Shown here in pieces: positions 1 to 10,357 of a stretch of 64,000 nucleotides of DNA. Positions within the stretch are counted from its first letter, which is position 1. Every line of letters begins with the position of its first letter. A program made the translations under genes and the position numbers. Source of the DNA: Pezicula radicicola (lineage: Eukaryota; Ascomycota; Leotiomycetes; Helotiales; Dermateaceae); assembly GCA_003008705.1 (NCBI GenBank), contig PDUO01000027.1, positions 252,425 through 316,424 on the forward strand, read 5' to 3'. Below the pieces are notes generated by a model. That model was given only the letters and a program-made list of their open reading frames with translations. It was not told where the DNA came from and made no database searches.

Positions 1-61
1 CACCCGTTTCAACCACTACCTCACCAGTCTCCTTCTATAATCGATGTCTCGCAGAGGGGTA

Positions 62-1186
62 AAGCGCAAGCTCAGGGCAAATCAGCACCTATTCAAGGGA
101 CCGGTCCAGTATACTACTGAGTACCGGACAACCGAGTAATACAAGAGAAAAGACATTAGCCTAGTTGGGTTCGGCAACTCAGAACACGACGTAGCGAGAA
201 ACTTGGCCCTAGGAGGCGCAAAAGAAGTCACCATTTTGTAGAGAAGCCCCACCGTGCTGATCGACTTTGACGTCATTAGCCCTATGATAACAATGCGATA
301 CAAGGGCAATATCCCAATCGATGCAGCCGACTTCTTGGAAGCGATGATGCCAACTGCCATCATACGTGACATGACTAGGGTTGCCTTAGCCATGATGATG
401 CAGTCTCAAGAAGAGCGATGTGCTGCTTTCGAAAGTAAAGGATATATGGTTGACAGAAAGCCATGCCTTATATCTCGCGTGTACGAGGAGAGAGGTCGTT
501 CTTTTTATATGGATCTGCCAAAGACATTTGATCTCGTTTTTCAAGGCCGGATCAAGATTGCTAGGGGTGAAGCGAGGCGGTTCGTTGATGGAGGTCTCAT
601 CGTTCATGATAAGACAGAGGGTAAAGATAAGATGCTTAAGGCTGATGGTGTCGTCTTTACTACGGGTTATTCTATCGTTGATCAACCAAAGCGATATGCG
701 GATAGCGGCTTTATCGATCTCAAATCAGCTTCTATGCTGGAAAATATTAGCCTCTTTGGTGTCGATGCCGAGGGCGAGATTTCTGGGGTGATTACATTCT
801 CTGGCCGTGGGTTTACTCTACTCTTTCCTTTATGTAAATTGTGCGCACTAGCTAATCGATCTTCTTTTACAGACCCCCACCTCTACTTTTCCGGTGTTGG
901 TTTCCATCGGAATCGTTGGATGGTGAGTTATCACTTAAGTATCCTGCTCATTAACTATGTTGACCAGATATATTTACATCAATGTATATTTTCATTTTGG
1001 TTTCTTTCTACATCAAATGCCTTGCGTGGCCCACTTAACTTATTTAACACCTCTGATAAACTCCCTCGCTACCCCTATCCTTAAGCGACGTTAAGCGTTC
1101 TGGTCCAAGAACTAGAAGTCGAAATCCGTCGACTCCCTCATGATAGTCTTATTCTAGGTCGAGGCGAATGGTTTCTGGATACATAA
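62..1186 (+). pseudogene. flavin-containing monooxygenase-like pseudogene
   Basis: The frame running through position 164 reads like the second half of a fungal FAD/NADPH-dependent monooxygenase. It has F-K-G-P-V followed by T-E-Y-R, the NADPH-binding G-x-G-x-x-x motif as VGFGNS (164-181) with H-D-V-A-x-N-L-A after it, then R-S-P-T, and later the D-G-V-V-F-T-T-G-Y motif typical of this family. Two in-frame stops break it: TAA at 137-139 and TAG at 239-241. The second lies where relatives usually have Gln before R-S-P. The C-terminal part (DPHLYFSGVGF, then a tail on Leu-Val-Gln-Glu-Leu) is joined by what look like two introns, near 810-870 and 921-1095. The N-terminal FAD-binding part would lie left of the window. 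I see no way to splice out both stops, so I call it a pseudogene; sequencing error is the alternative. Confidence 0.75.
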
Positions 1187-1384
1187 CTTCCACAAAATTT
1201 GTACATAGTTTTCATGTATGCGTGTTGTTTTCCCTGTACCACGACCCTGGCAAGATGTCTTAGCTCCAGTTTTGGTGTTTAGTCACGTGACTTGAAGGAA
1301 CCCTGACACCACGCTATAGGCATTCACCACTCCCTGGGAGCCCGTTCCGGCTCCCTTAATACTGCTCGCCAGAAGTTGATAAGC

Positions 1385-2398
1385 TCATTCTAAAGGAAGT
1401 CCTAGAGCCAGTAGTAGTTAATAAGAGAGAGAGAGAGAAAGAGTGAGATCCTGATTATATAATACTTACCAATTTTATGCGTACTCATAATAAAATATGA
1501 ACCAGCCTTTATCATACCAGGAAGATTTTCTTCTGGGAGGCTTAATTTATCTTTAATAGCATAACAAACTATCCGTGACTGAATAAGTGCATAAGTCATG
1601 AAGGTAATTGGCAGAAAGCTCGCCTGCTCGAAATCGACGATATAGAGGCTACCGTTATCCGAGAAAATGAAGTTCCCCTCATAGAGATCACAGAAACAAA
1701 AGCATAGCTTCTCTTTTGAAAAGTCAACCGTTGGCTGATCACTTCTTATTATAGTAGCAACCTAGTAGGCTCTTAGTTAGTCCTTTAAAAGTGTATACTG
1801 AAGACTAGATAGGTCGCACCTTGTTTATATGACGTTGTAATTGGGCAACTGACGAGTATTCAACGGCTGCTTCATAATCTTTGAAGAGCGGATGTCTAAT
1901 GATTCCACCTTTGTATGGTCCTGGGGTAGCATCATCGGGAACTTTAAAGGAAAGAAACAGCTTAATTGCCTTGACAATAGAGTCATAGAAGTGTTCCTCT
2001 ACATTCCCTCCGCCTGGGTTGTCGCGTACCATCTGTAGAAGCGTTTTCCCGGGGACATACTCCATGACAATGTATACCATGGAATTTCCAGAGTAGTGTT
2101 TGTCTGTAAAAATGCGGTAAACCTTAGGGATCTGGATGCCTTCTCTATCTGACTGCGGGATCTGCTCGAGAGCTCTGAAAGCAAAGTCCTGTGTTCGCGC
2201 CTCGGCGTCTCTACCTTCCGACTGTAGCCCATATTTTATCCAGAAAATCGGGGCCTGAGGAGGATACTTCAATCCTTTAAGACGAAATTCATTCTCATCA
2301 CAGAGGGGATTTTTGTTGCATGCCTCGATAATTTCGCTGTCTGTTGGTAGTTGCGGCTGTGGGCGTCGCTGGCTGCTGGGGTTGATTGATGTCGCCAT
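1385..2398 (-). CDS. kinase-like (aminoglycoside phosphotransferase fold) protein
   Basis: A three-exon model (2398-1820, 1761-1470, 1401-1385) gives 295 aa. Introns of 58 and 68 bp are bounded by GT/AG and carry CTAAC or TTAAC branch-like sites. The middle exon has a degenerate catalytic-loop motif, C-D-L-Y-E-G-N-F (Asp218, Asn223), followed by Y-I-V-D-F-E (Asp236). These match the Brenner and DFG-like motifs of the APH/choline-kinase-like superfamily. The hydrophobic V-Y-I-V-M-E-Y-V-P-G-K segment near residue 115 fits the hinge. A fungal-specific family of unknown substrate is likely. The His of the classical HxD is replaced by Cys, as in some members of this group. I started at the MATSINPS methionine; an in-frame ATG at 2419 would add seven residues. 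Function beyond phosphotransfer or a pseudokinase role cannot be assigned. Confidence 0.75.
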
Positions 2399-2437
2399 TT
2401 CAAGAAGGTTGAAAGTCAAAATGAAAGCGAGGGAAAC

Positions 2438-2469
2438 CTCTGGACTCTGGACTCTGGACTCTGGACTCT
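2438..2469. repeat. 7-bp tandem repeat (CTCTGGA)
   Basis: Four and a half head-to-tail copies of CTCTGGA lie just upstream of the kinase-like gene's start, in its probable 5' leader. A short GAAGAT run follows at 2478-2493. These are simple microsatellites; no function is implied. Confidence 0.85.
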
Positions 2470-3022
2470 ACAGTTGAAGATGAAGATGAAGATCAAGACG
2501 AGGAGGAAGAGGGGCTTCTATAGACGTTGAAAGCGGCGATTGGCCCGTGCACGACGTACCTAACATGGCGGTCGCTAACCCAAGGGGCAAACACCACAAC
2601 TGATATCACAAAAAGTATATTAAGATAATCCTAAGAAGTAAAAGATTAATATATAAATCCTTTTAAAAAGATAACATTAATCTATAATAGCTTTATCTAC
2701 TATATTAAATAGGTAGGAATAGTATATCAAGGCTTTAATTCATCTTCGATTACGAGCCCTACATCCGACTCTGCCAGACTTTCGCGGGTCACCTCCAGCT
2801 GTCGATTAAGCTGGTCGAATCATTGACTAACTTTTCAGAGATAATATATAATGATAGTTTAATAAATAATCCTCGTAAATAGTAAACCCACAAACAAGCG
2901 GTCTAAGATACGAAACCGAATTCTCCAGACTGCATTCAATTCATAAATCTAGCCCTTTTTTGAAGTAACGAAGCAAGACATCTTACCAGATAAAGTATGC
3001 ACCCGGAAGCTCCGGTCATCTG
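2470..3022. other. AT-rich intergenic stretch
   Basis: The first 100 bases are normal composition. From about 2590 to 2900 the sequence is strongly AT-rich and TA-rich with no open frame. This resembles DNA that has lost C:G pairs by repeat-induced point mutation, but no ancestral element can be read. I see no gene or RNA here. Confidence 0.5.
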
Positions 3023-3511
3023 TCACAGTTCCTTTGGTATAAATTTTCGGCGGCCAATATCTGGTTTCACAAATAGAGGGACCTTATAAGGCGTTTTACC
3101 TTTCTGGTAGATATGGTGGTAAGGATATGTCACGTCGTTTCTCGATTTACGGGGTTCGATATATGTTGGCATATCACTTCCGTCTGGGACAACTTGGTGA
3201 AGCTTGATATGTACCGTTTGAGAAGAACCTCTCCAAACTGTGGATATGAAACCGGCTGTAATGTACCACTCGTCTGGTCGTATGTTCCTTTTCATGCCTG
3301 TGGCACCATGAACATCACTCCTTTACTTAATGTAAGCGTTGGGTTAGCTGGTGTTAATTGGTTTTCCTCGCCGTATAATAACTTCATCATAACCATCGCA
3401 GAAAGCAGCATCATGGGCAATTCTTTTGATCAATGTAATCTCATTTGGTCCAGGCGAATACTTGGGTGGGACTCCCCATATCACACGAGGCTTTGGATGA
3501 TTCTCAGTCAT
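3023..3511 (-). CDS. hypothetical protein, possibly degenerate
   Basis: A minus-strand frame begins with ATG at 3511 (MTENHPKP, then WGVPPKYSPGPNE) and runs to a stop at 3023. It has protein-like composition at both ends, including TAGFISTVWRG and PYHHIYQKG. Two TAA codons interrupt the same frame at 3346-3344 and 3325-3323. Either the gene is broken, or both stops sit in an intron starting at a GTTATG donor just after C-D-G and ending at CCACAG just before M-K-R-N. A CTAAC branch-like site lies inside that interval. With the intron the product is about 125 aa. I do not recognise the family and see no catalytic motif. Confidence 0.4.
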
Positions 3512-3730
3512 AATTTGGTATAACAGTCAGAATTGTAGAGTCTCTTAGTGCATGTATGGACCATTACCTGGCCCTGGAATGCCGTTTTATAGATAAATGG
3601 ATCGCTCAACTAGCGAGGAGGAGGTATAGCTGTGATAAGACAAAGAATGTATTGACCAAAGAAATAAGATGACTTGAGGAGGATTTTGGGCAGCTCTTGT
3701 ATCACTTAATTAAACCACATTATGGGCCCT

Positions 3731-3852
3731 ACTGTCTCGAACAGCCCCTACAAATATAACTCTTTGTATTATTTAACTAAATCGCCTCCCAGGTCTCATA
3801 GTCTCGAACACCTACAAATGCAACTCTTTGTCTGACTTGACTAATTTGCCGC
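3731..3852. repeat. diverged tandem duplication, two ~54-bp copies
   Basis: Two direct copies (about 3731-3786 and 3799-3852) share GTCTCGAACA, CCTACAAAT, AACTCTTTGT and an ACTAA(A/T) block ending in GCC. They differ by scattered substitutions. The surrounding 3530-4308 interval shows no open gene. Confidence 0.7.
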
Positions 3853-4308
3853 AAATATTCCCAAGTTAACGACTCTCTATATAGCAGTAAGTGTGATACC
3901 TTTGCGAAAATATGGGTAAAGAATTAACATTCAGTTGACCGCTAGGATGTCTTATGGTTGCTGAGAGTACCTGGCCAATCATCTCTCTCGGCTATTAGCG
4001 AAATAGAGTTGCAGTATTCGTGGTGGGTGTCACAAACAACATAGCCTCCTGCTGCCTGTCAGTGCTAGGATGGCAGAAATGATAAGTCGCTTGGATACTT
4101 GTATGCCACCGTGGCTAGCTTGTCAAGTTGTGCTATTGGGTGATAATTTTTGGGGGGCTGAGCCAAATTTCACTCGATGCTGCTGTTCTATAACTTTCCG
4201 TCATCGGCTGATATTGTGAAATACACTGTGCCCTCCAGCAAAGCCGTTGTGTTTCTTCCTTTAGGAGTAATCTATCTATCTATACCCGAACTCCGGTGTC
4301 TATCAGGC

Positions 4309-5320
4309 ATGGCGTACACTCACTCGTCGCTTACTGCGGCCAGTCTGGCCTTCCTCTTCCTGATCATGACCGCTTTCGCTCAGAACAACACTGAAGCGAG
4401 AAATAACGACAATGGAGGGTGGCAGTCTGGACCTGATCGTCGCGGGACTTGGAATATCGTTTGGACCTGTTTATCAACAATCATCGCATGCACTTGGACG
4501 ATTTTACACCTCAATATCTCTGCACATTACGATACTACACTCACTAAATTCCTTCAAAAACTGAAGTGGATGTGTATTACGATACTATTTCCGGAGTTTA
4601 TATTTGCTCATGCCATTGGAGAGTTCAAAATGGCTTTGGATGACTTACATGATATGCATCTGAAGAAGGAAAGAAAGGAGGGTTTGGCCAATTGAGATGT
4701 GGAATTTGGGACTGGTCTCCGAATATTACATCGGTTTCTCAACTTGGACATTCTACCAAAATCTCTTCCAAAGCCAGATATAGAGAGCTCTCATGTATCC
4801 GTGGAAATGAACTCTCTGAATATGGTACAATCCACCAACGAGGACCAATTGGATGGAGAAAGCATACCACAAGAAGCACAACCAAAATCAGCTTCTCCTT
4901 GGCAAGCCTTGCAGACTTGGGCCCTCACACATTCTTACTTCGCCAATATGGGAGGTTTGTTACATTCTAGCTTAGACGATTGCGATTTCCGTACAGCTTC
5001 CAGACTAGTCAATTGCTGTATTGACTCAAACCATGACCCTTTGGAAACATTAAAGCTGTCCCAGGAAGATATAAAAGACAAAAGCAAAGCAGACTGGTTA
5101 CTGAAGACAATCGCCATGTCTCAAATCTCATGGCTGATTCTTTCCGATATTGATCATCACATTAATCATATGCATATCACGCAACTAGAGATTGCCACGG
5201 TGGCTTTCTCGGCTTTTTGGTGTTGCAACTTATGCTGCAAAATTTTCTAAGCCTAAGGATGTCGGTATTCCATATTTTTCACATAGTTGGGGGGGGGGGG
5301 GTTTCTTGGTCTTTAGCATA
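4309..5320 (+). pseudogene. fungal multi-pass membrane protein pseudogene
   Basis: One frame from ATG 4309 reads a signal-like hydrophobic N-terminus (MAYTHSSLTAASLAFLF), then W-Q-S-G-P-D-R-R-G-T-W-N-I-V-W-T-C, a hallmark of a large uncharacterised fungal membrane-protein family. Also present are F-P-E-F-I-F-A, then W-A-L-T-H-S-Y-F-A-N-M-G-G, and D-I-K-D-K-S-K-A-D-W-L. The frame is broken by TGA at 4693-4695, between the N-A-N-like end of the first half and V-E-F-G-T-G; relatives have Arg or Lys there, so CGA to TGA is the simplest change. Near 5215-5222 a one-base shift moves the end of the protein (ATYAAKFSKPKDVGIP) into the next frame. A run of thirteen G follows at about 5288-5300. Both lesions are seen directly; non-function is inferred. 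Confidence 0.75.
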
Positions 5321-7169
5321 AGGAATCGGCGTTCATGTGACAGTCAGATATCAAAAGCGTAACAAGACTGCAGAACTTGCAAACTTTGCACTCATTCCAA
5401 ACTGTCTGGAATCCAAAATGTTTAAGACGTATATTAAAGCTGAAAATCTTGGCAGAAAATGAATGAATATCTGCTGCTGCAATCTTTTAATAATCAATTA
5501 AATTTGAAGTTGAACTTTTTGACCTAGATTTAAATGACGATTATTGAACCTAAATATGACAACTACAACTACAACTACACATTTACGTATAAATCAGATT
5601 TCATCTATTGCGGAACAATGACTACATATTTATCACTTTACTCCGTTTTCTTCCAGTAAACACCGTAGTCGTAAGACCAAATCTACACTCAGATCTATCT
5701 TATATCACAGTCAGCACCCCTTTTTGCACACACTACTCTTAAAACCTAAATACTAATAACCATTGCAGCCGTCAGAACATCAAACTAACCACTCTTTACT
5801 ACCCAGCCTTTCGAGAACCTCGCCCCAGGCTGATCCATCAAAATCTTCAAATATGCTACCTAATAAATAAATAAAAACAGACGATTCCCAGTTCCCCACA
5901 GACTCCACCTACAAAATCGCCCAAACAAGTAATAGAAGGTATACCACAATACGGGCAACCAATAAACATTATCAACTTTAAAAGGTATGATCTACAAGTT
6001 TAGCCCATATTCCAGTGAAAATACCCCCGAACCATAGGCCAAGAGATAAAAAAGGCTCAAGAATCGACAATACGGAAATAAAAGAACTTGACTATTAGAC
6101 TCCAAAGTTCAACATTACTATTTCCACGAGGATATTAAATTGGACTTTTGGAAGGCGTTAAAATATCATCTACTCCATTCATATATTCCATTCTATACGC
6201 ACTATATACGGTTAGAAACTAAAATAGTGATGAGCTCTGAGAGATGGACAATGACTCAATGTTAACAAGGTAGTCTACTATAGGATTCAAAATGTAGATG
6301 TTGAAGCAAATATAACCTTATATTTACGCTGTGCCCATCTATAGTAGACAATTATACTGTTCGTGGTATGCCCTCCTTTGCTAATTATTCTTTTCTTAGC
6401 TCGCTTAGAGTATTAAGGGGCTAGGTCACGTGTGAAATACATTGTAGCGATGGAACATTGAAGAGAAAAGCATTGCTGAGGCAGTTCATCTACAAGAGCC
6501 AACGGGATCCACCAAAGTTGTCAGTACATATGAAATAGGTAGTAAGAGCAAAAAGTAAAACCAAAATAAAAAATCGCACGGACGCATGACTGGACCACTG
6601 TTTTGGGGGTGCATTTATTGCTTGGATTCCAAGAATTAGCTACTTATCTACTATGAGACATAACGTAAGTACAGTGATAAGACAGTGCCAATAAAGTACT
6701 ATCCATAGGATACCTATGCCAGCCATTTCAGAAAGGGATGCTCTACGGCCTGCCCGTTCATTTTCTGGCTGCCAGACCTAGATCCCTGCTATGCAGTTTG
6801 TGTTATGAGGGGAGGGTCGTTGTTACAAATGGGGCTCTAGACCAGACAAGGAAATGCGATGCTGGGGAATGTGGATGATGCTGAGTTTGCTTTCAATGGT
6901 GTATGTTGTCTATGCAAGCTATGCTGAAGCGAAAGACCGGATGTGAGGACACAAGGAAAAGTTTGGTATTGATGCCTGGTTGATGAAAGCGCTCGCTACA
7001 AGTCGTGCTGGTTGCCTGGCTCGGTTTGAAGAGCTGCGCTTAAAACGGACAACGGTTTCCCTTGGGTTATTGATAGAATCTGGTAACCCACGGCTCTACT
7101 GTCCTGCGAAACTACCATGCATTCTAGAAATGCTGACGGCTACCTTGCTTACACAAACAGCAACTTCCA
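5321..7169. other. gene-free interval
   Basis: No convincing reading frame on either strand. The best short plus-strand frame (6980-7210) overlaps the 3' end of the next gene antisense and has no recognisable features. An E-box-like CACGTG occurs at 6427-6432. I see nothing else. Confidence 0.5.
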
Positions 7170-8918
7170 TCAAGTGGCGATACCAGGTGGATGATGATTG
7201 TTTCCAATAGCAGGAGCTGCCATCTTGCCAGGATCTGGTGTAATCACGCCACCATTAGTCTGGCGGGTGGACGGTGGCACTGTCGGAGAAGGTGATAGGG
7301 GTTCTTCTGGTGCATCTTCATCATCATACTCATCCTCATAGTAATCCTCACTTTGCGTGCCCTGGCTCTGGTTCTGACTGGGGTTGCTTGACACAGGTGC
7401 CTGAGCTTGTGGCTGACCATCATGTGCTGCAACCGATTTGTTCGCCGCAGCTTTCTGGCCACCTTTCTTTCCTTTCCGGTTCTTCATCTTAGCTTTCTCT
7501 AATAGTCTTCGTCTCTCTGCTTCTTTTTTCTTCTTGCTTCTGTCGTTCCTCTCATATTGTTTGATCAATTGTACAGGAGGTTCGCCGAAGATACGCTCGT
7601 ATTCGCAGAATTCGCAGATCCAAATGTCTTCGCGAGCAGGAGGGTGATGGTAATTTTCTAGTTCTTGCTGTTGACGACGATGACTAGCAGCGATCCGGTA
7701 TTCTTTGCTTGCAGTCCGACGGCGGGTCTTCTTGGGTTGGACAGCCTGGCTCGTGGAATTCTTTGCGTTTTGGGAAGCGGCAAGTCCCTGTTTAGCTTGC
7801 GCAACTGCCTTTGGTGGTGTAGCTAACGCTGCTCGAGGACTGGTTTGGGTTCCGTGAGAGACACCTGTTGGCTGGCCCTGTACTGGGCCCATAGTTGATG
7901 TACGGTGCGATCCAGGCCAAGGAGCGTCGACGAAAGTCCCTGGCACTTGGGAATCACATGTGAAGGTGAATTGGGTTGAAGCTGGGCTTGACTTCTTGGA
8001 AGCCTGCTGCTGTAATAAACTGAAGTTCTCCTGTCCTTGGGCCGGAGTAATAGGTGTCTTTTCAGCATTCGCAATTGCAGTGGAAATGATACCGGAGCTC
8101 TCAGCTTTGCAATGAATATGGACGTTAGTTATGTTGTACTCTTCCCTCTATTTTTGTTGCGGGGGAAAGGGGTTATTCTTACGCGTTGATGGCCATTGAG
8201 CCTGCCGTTGCTTCGGTGTCCTGCTATTACTCCAATTGTTCGATGCATCGGATAGAGTTCTGAGCGGGCTCCTCCCATTGCGTACCCGGCCATATCGGCC
8301 CCTTCCCGGACCAGAGATCCCCTGAACAGTAGTACCTGAGTTGTGATAAGAGCCAGCACCATTACTTCCATCATCTAACATAGTGTCCTCGGCCCCTGAG
8401 ATTCCCATATTGGCCAAGTCACTAGAGAGATGAACTCCGTTCAGACTGTCTCCTGGCGTAGGTATTTTCCGCTTCTTCTTATTATTTGTATTTTCGAAAG
8501 AATCGTACCCATCTGCCGAAGATGTGGTTGATGCTGGAGGTTGTGGATTGGGGTGCTTCGAATCTAGTTTTTGTACGTATCGGTATGAACGCCCCGCGGT
8601 GTCAACAGAATGTCTTGGGTAGATGTGGCTTCGATAGGCAACCTCCTCCTCGTCGCTTTCAAATTCCTCGCCGTTCCTCCGAGATATGTAGTTCCGTTCA
8701 ATCTCATCCGCACGCTCGCGCTCACTTGGATGAGGTGGTTCTACGTGCCCGTTTGTCCCACTCTCATCTCGAGTATTGTAAGGGTGGTAAAATAACGGGG
8801 TGATTGTTTTTGGCGCCGGAGGATACTTGATTGTTCCCGCTACATCTGGGGAGAGTCTCTCGCGGAGACGCCGCTTCGGTAGAGGTCGAATCGGCCGGTC
8901 GTTGACTTCTGGAGACAT
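7170..8918 (-). CDS. uncharacterised conserved fungal protein with basic and acidic C-terminal segments
   Basis: Two exons (8918-8183 and 8104-7170) joined across a 78-bp intron with GTAAG donor, ATAACTAAC branch and GCAAAG acceptor give 556 aa. The N-terminus after the chosen Met reads ERPIRPLP-like (D-R-P-I-R-P-L-P-K-R-R-L-R-E-R-L-S), then K-Y-P-P-A-P and a Y-H-P-Y segment. The middle is low-complexity and Ser/Asn-rich. The second half has a compact conserved-looking block, D-I-W-I-C-E-F-C-E-Y-E-R-I-F-G (one C-x-x-C knuckle), followed by a strongly basic K/R helix, Q/S-rich sequence and a D/E-Y-rich acidic stretch near the end. Nuclear or nucleolar location would fit but is only inference. 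The frame stays open upstream to 9017. A separate minus-strand exon at about 9790-9994 (V-S-S-R-Q-A-R-K-Q-R-F-E-K-L-G) may be the true first exon. Confidence 0.7.
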
Positions 8919-10357
8919 GTCTCGTGGGGAATTAGGAGAATAACCTAGAGCATGCCCAAAACTGAACATTAGCATACGTCTAATAAGGACTCCTATATTT
9001 TGGTATGCTGGAAGCATCCTGCATCTTTACTTGTTCTCTGACCAAATTTTTTTTTTCGTTCCGAGGCAACACCAGGGCACATGGCACAGGAGGACAACTG
9101 CATACCCATTACTGGTGTGGTCATGACAACCCAAAACCTGGCCCCTACACTCCAAACTTTGTTCTAAACAGGCAGGAGAGGCCGGACTGTCGATTCGTTA
9201 AAGGAGAAAGGGAGTGATCCAATATGCTATCCCAAATTCACTCCTCTGATGCTAGAGACCAACGGATCAGCCAATGCCCATTCCATCCTCTGTACCCCGG
9301 AGACCCATGAGCGAAGTCCCAGCCCATCTGCACGTCTGCAGCATCCTCAATCAAGCCTGACTCCTGCCAGTACAATTTGCAGACTTCGGGTCCCGCAGCA
9401 AGAGCGTTCGTTGGGAAGAGGACTCATACCTCGGATTGCTCAGCAATCAAATACACTCGGGGTCTATGACAAGCACCCAGCAGTAGTCCAAGAGTCTAAA
9501 GAATCGGCAAGCTTGGAAGCAAAGATATCACAAATGGCGTTGTCATCAACAAGAACAAATAATTAACACGAAATAGTATGGGACATTGATAATGGAAGAG
9601 TGATGTGGTGGTATCCACCTGTACGGTAGTTTGCTAGATCAGAACAGGTTAGACACATAGGTACAGAGCCGGTGCAAATTAGACAAAAGTGGCCGTGGAT
9701 GTAGAGCCAAAGCTTAGGGTCTGTAACCCAGGCCAAGGACCTGGCGGACAACACTACACTGTACTCTCCAAACCACACGCACCATGGATACACTTCCCAC
9801 GAACGACGCTGACGAAGAATCGAGCCTGCAAAATGGACTCTTCTCATACGCAACGTCTCTTCTGGACATATAATTACTGTCGGTTTCCTTTTCTTTGTCT
9901 GTACGCTAGGGTTCTCTCCAAGTTTCTCGAACCTTTGCTTTCTGGCTTGCCGGCTCGAAACCCGGGGCGTCTCTGTATCAAAAATGGTGGTCATTAGTGC
10001 GCCCCGCTGCTCGTCTTTCGAGTGTGGTATTGACCCTACTTTATTTCTCCAATTCGACCCCGTCGCCGTCATGTTCTTGCACAACACTACAACTATTATC
10101 TGTGGGGTCGCCAGTTGCATAGGAGCCCTCTAGGCTTTGGCATATCATCTGCAGAGCTCAATTTGAGCATTTGCCTTCTCTCTTTGGATTCAAATTCGCA
10201 GAAGAGTGGAGGAAAGCTCCTCGATCCGTTCCAATTCGACCTTGGAGTCAATTACAAATCTCCATACGCGCTCCTGCACTGCAAACATTCGAATTATAGA
10301 GGACATCGACGACCGACAACACCCTCGTCCTCATACTACCCACACACGCTCGTTACC
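8919..10357. other. divergent promoter region with a possible upstream exon
   Basis: This interval separates the minus-strand 7170-8918 gene from the plus-strand PHD gene. On the minus strand, 9994 down to about 9790 encodes a plausible Arg/Lys-rich start (MTTIFDTETP, then VSSRQARKQRF and TVIICPEE). It could splice to an acceptor near 8950 (CTCTAG or TTCAG after a TGCTAAT branch), giving an unusually long intron of about 0.85 kb for this genome. I cannot fix the donor. Plus-strand frames at 9249-9566 look like chance. From 10115 the PHD gene's frame is already open, but its ATG is at 10358. Confidence 0.35.

Noticed and set aside
9249..9566. 105-codon plus-strand frame
   Set aside because: Ser/Pro/Gln-rich chance frame in a divergent promoter with no supporting feature.
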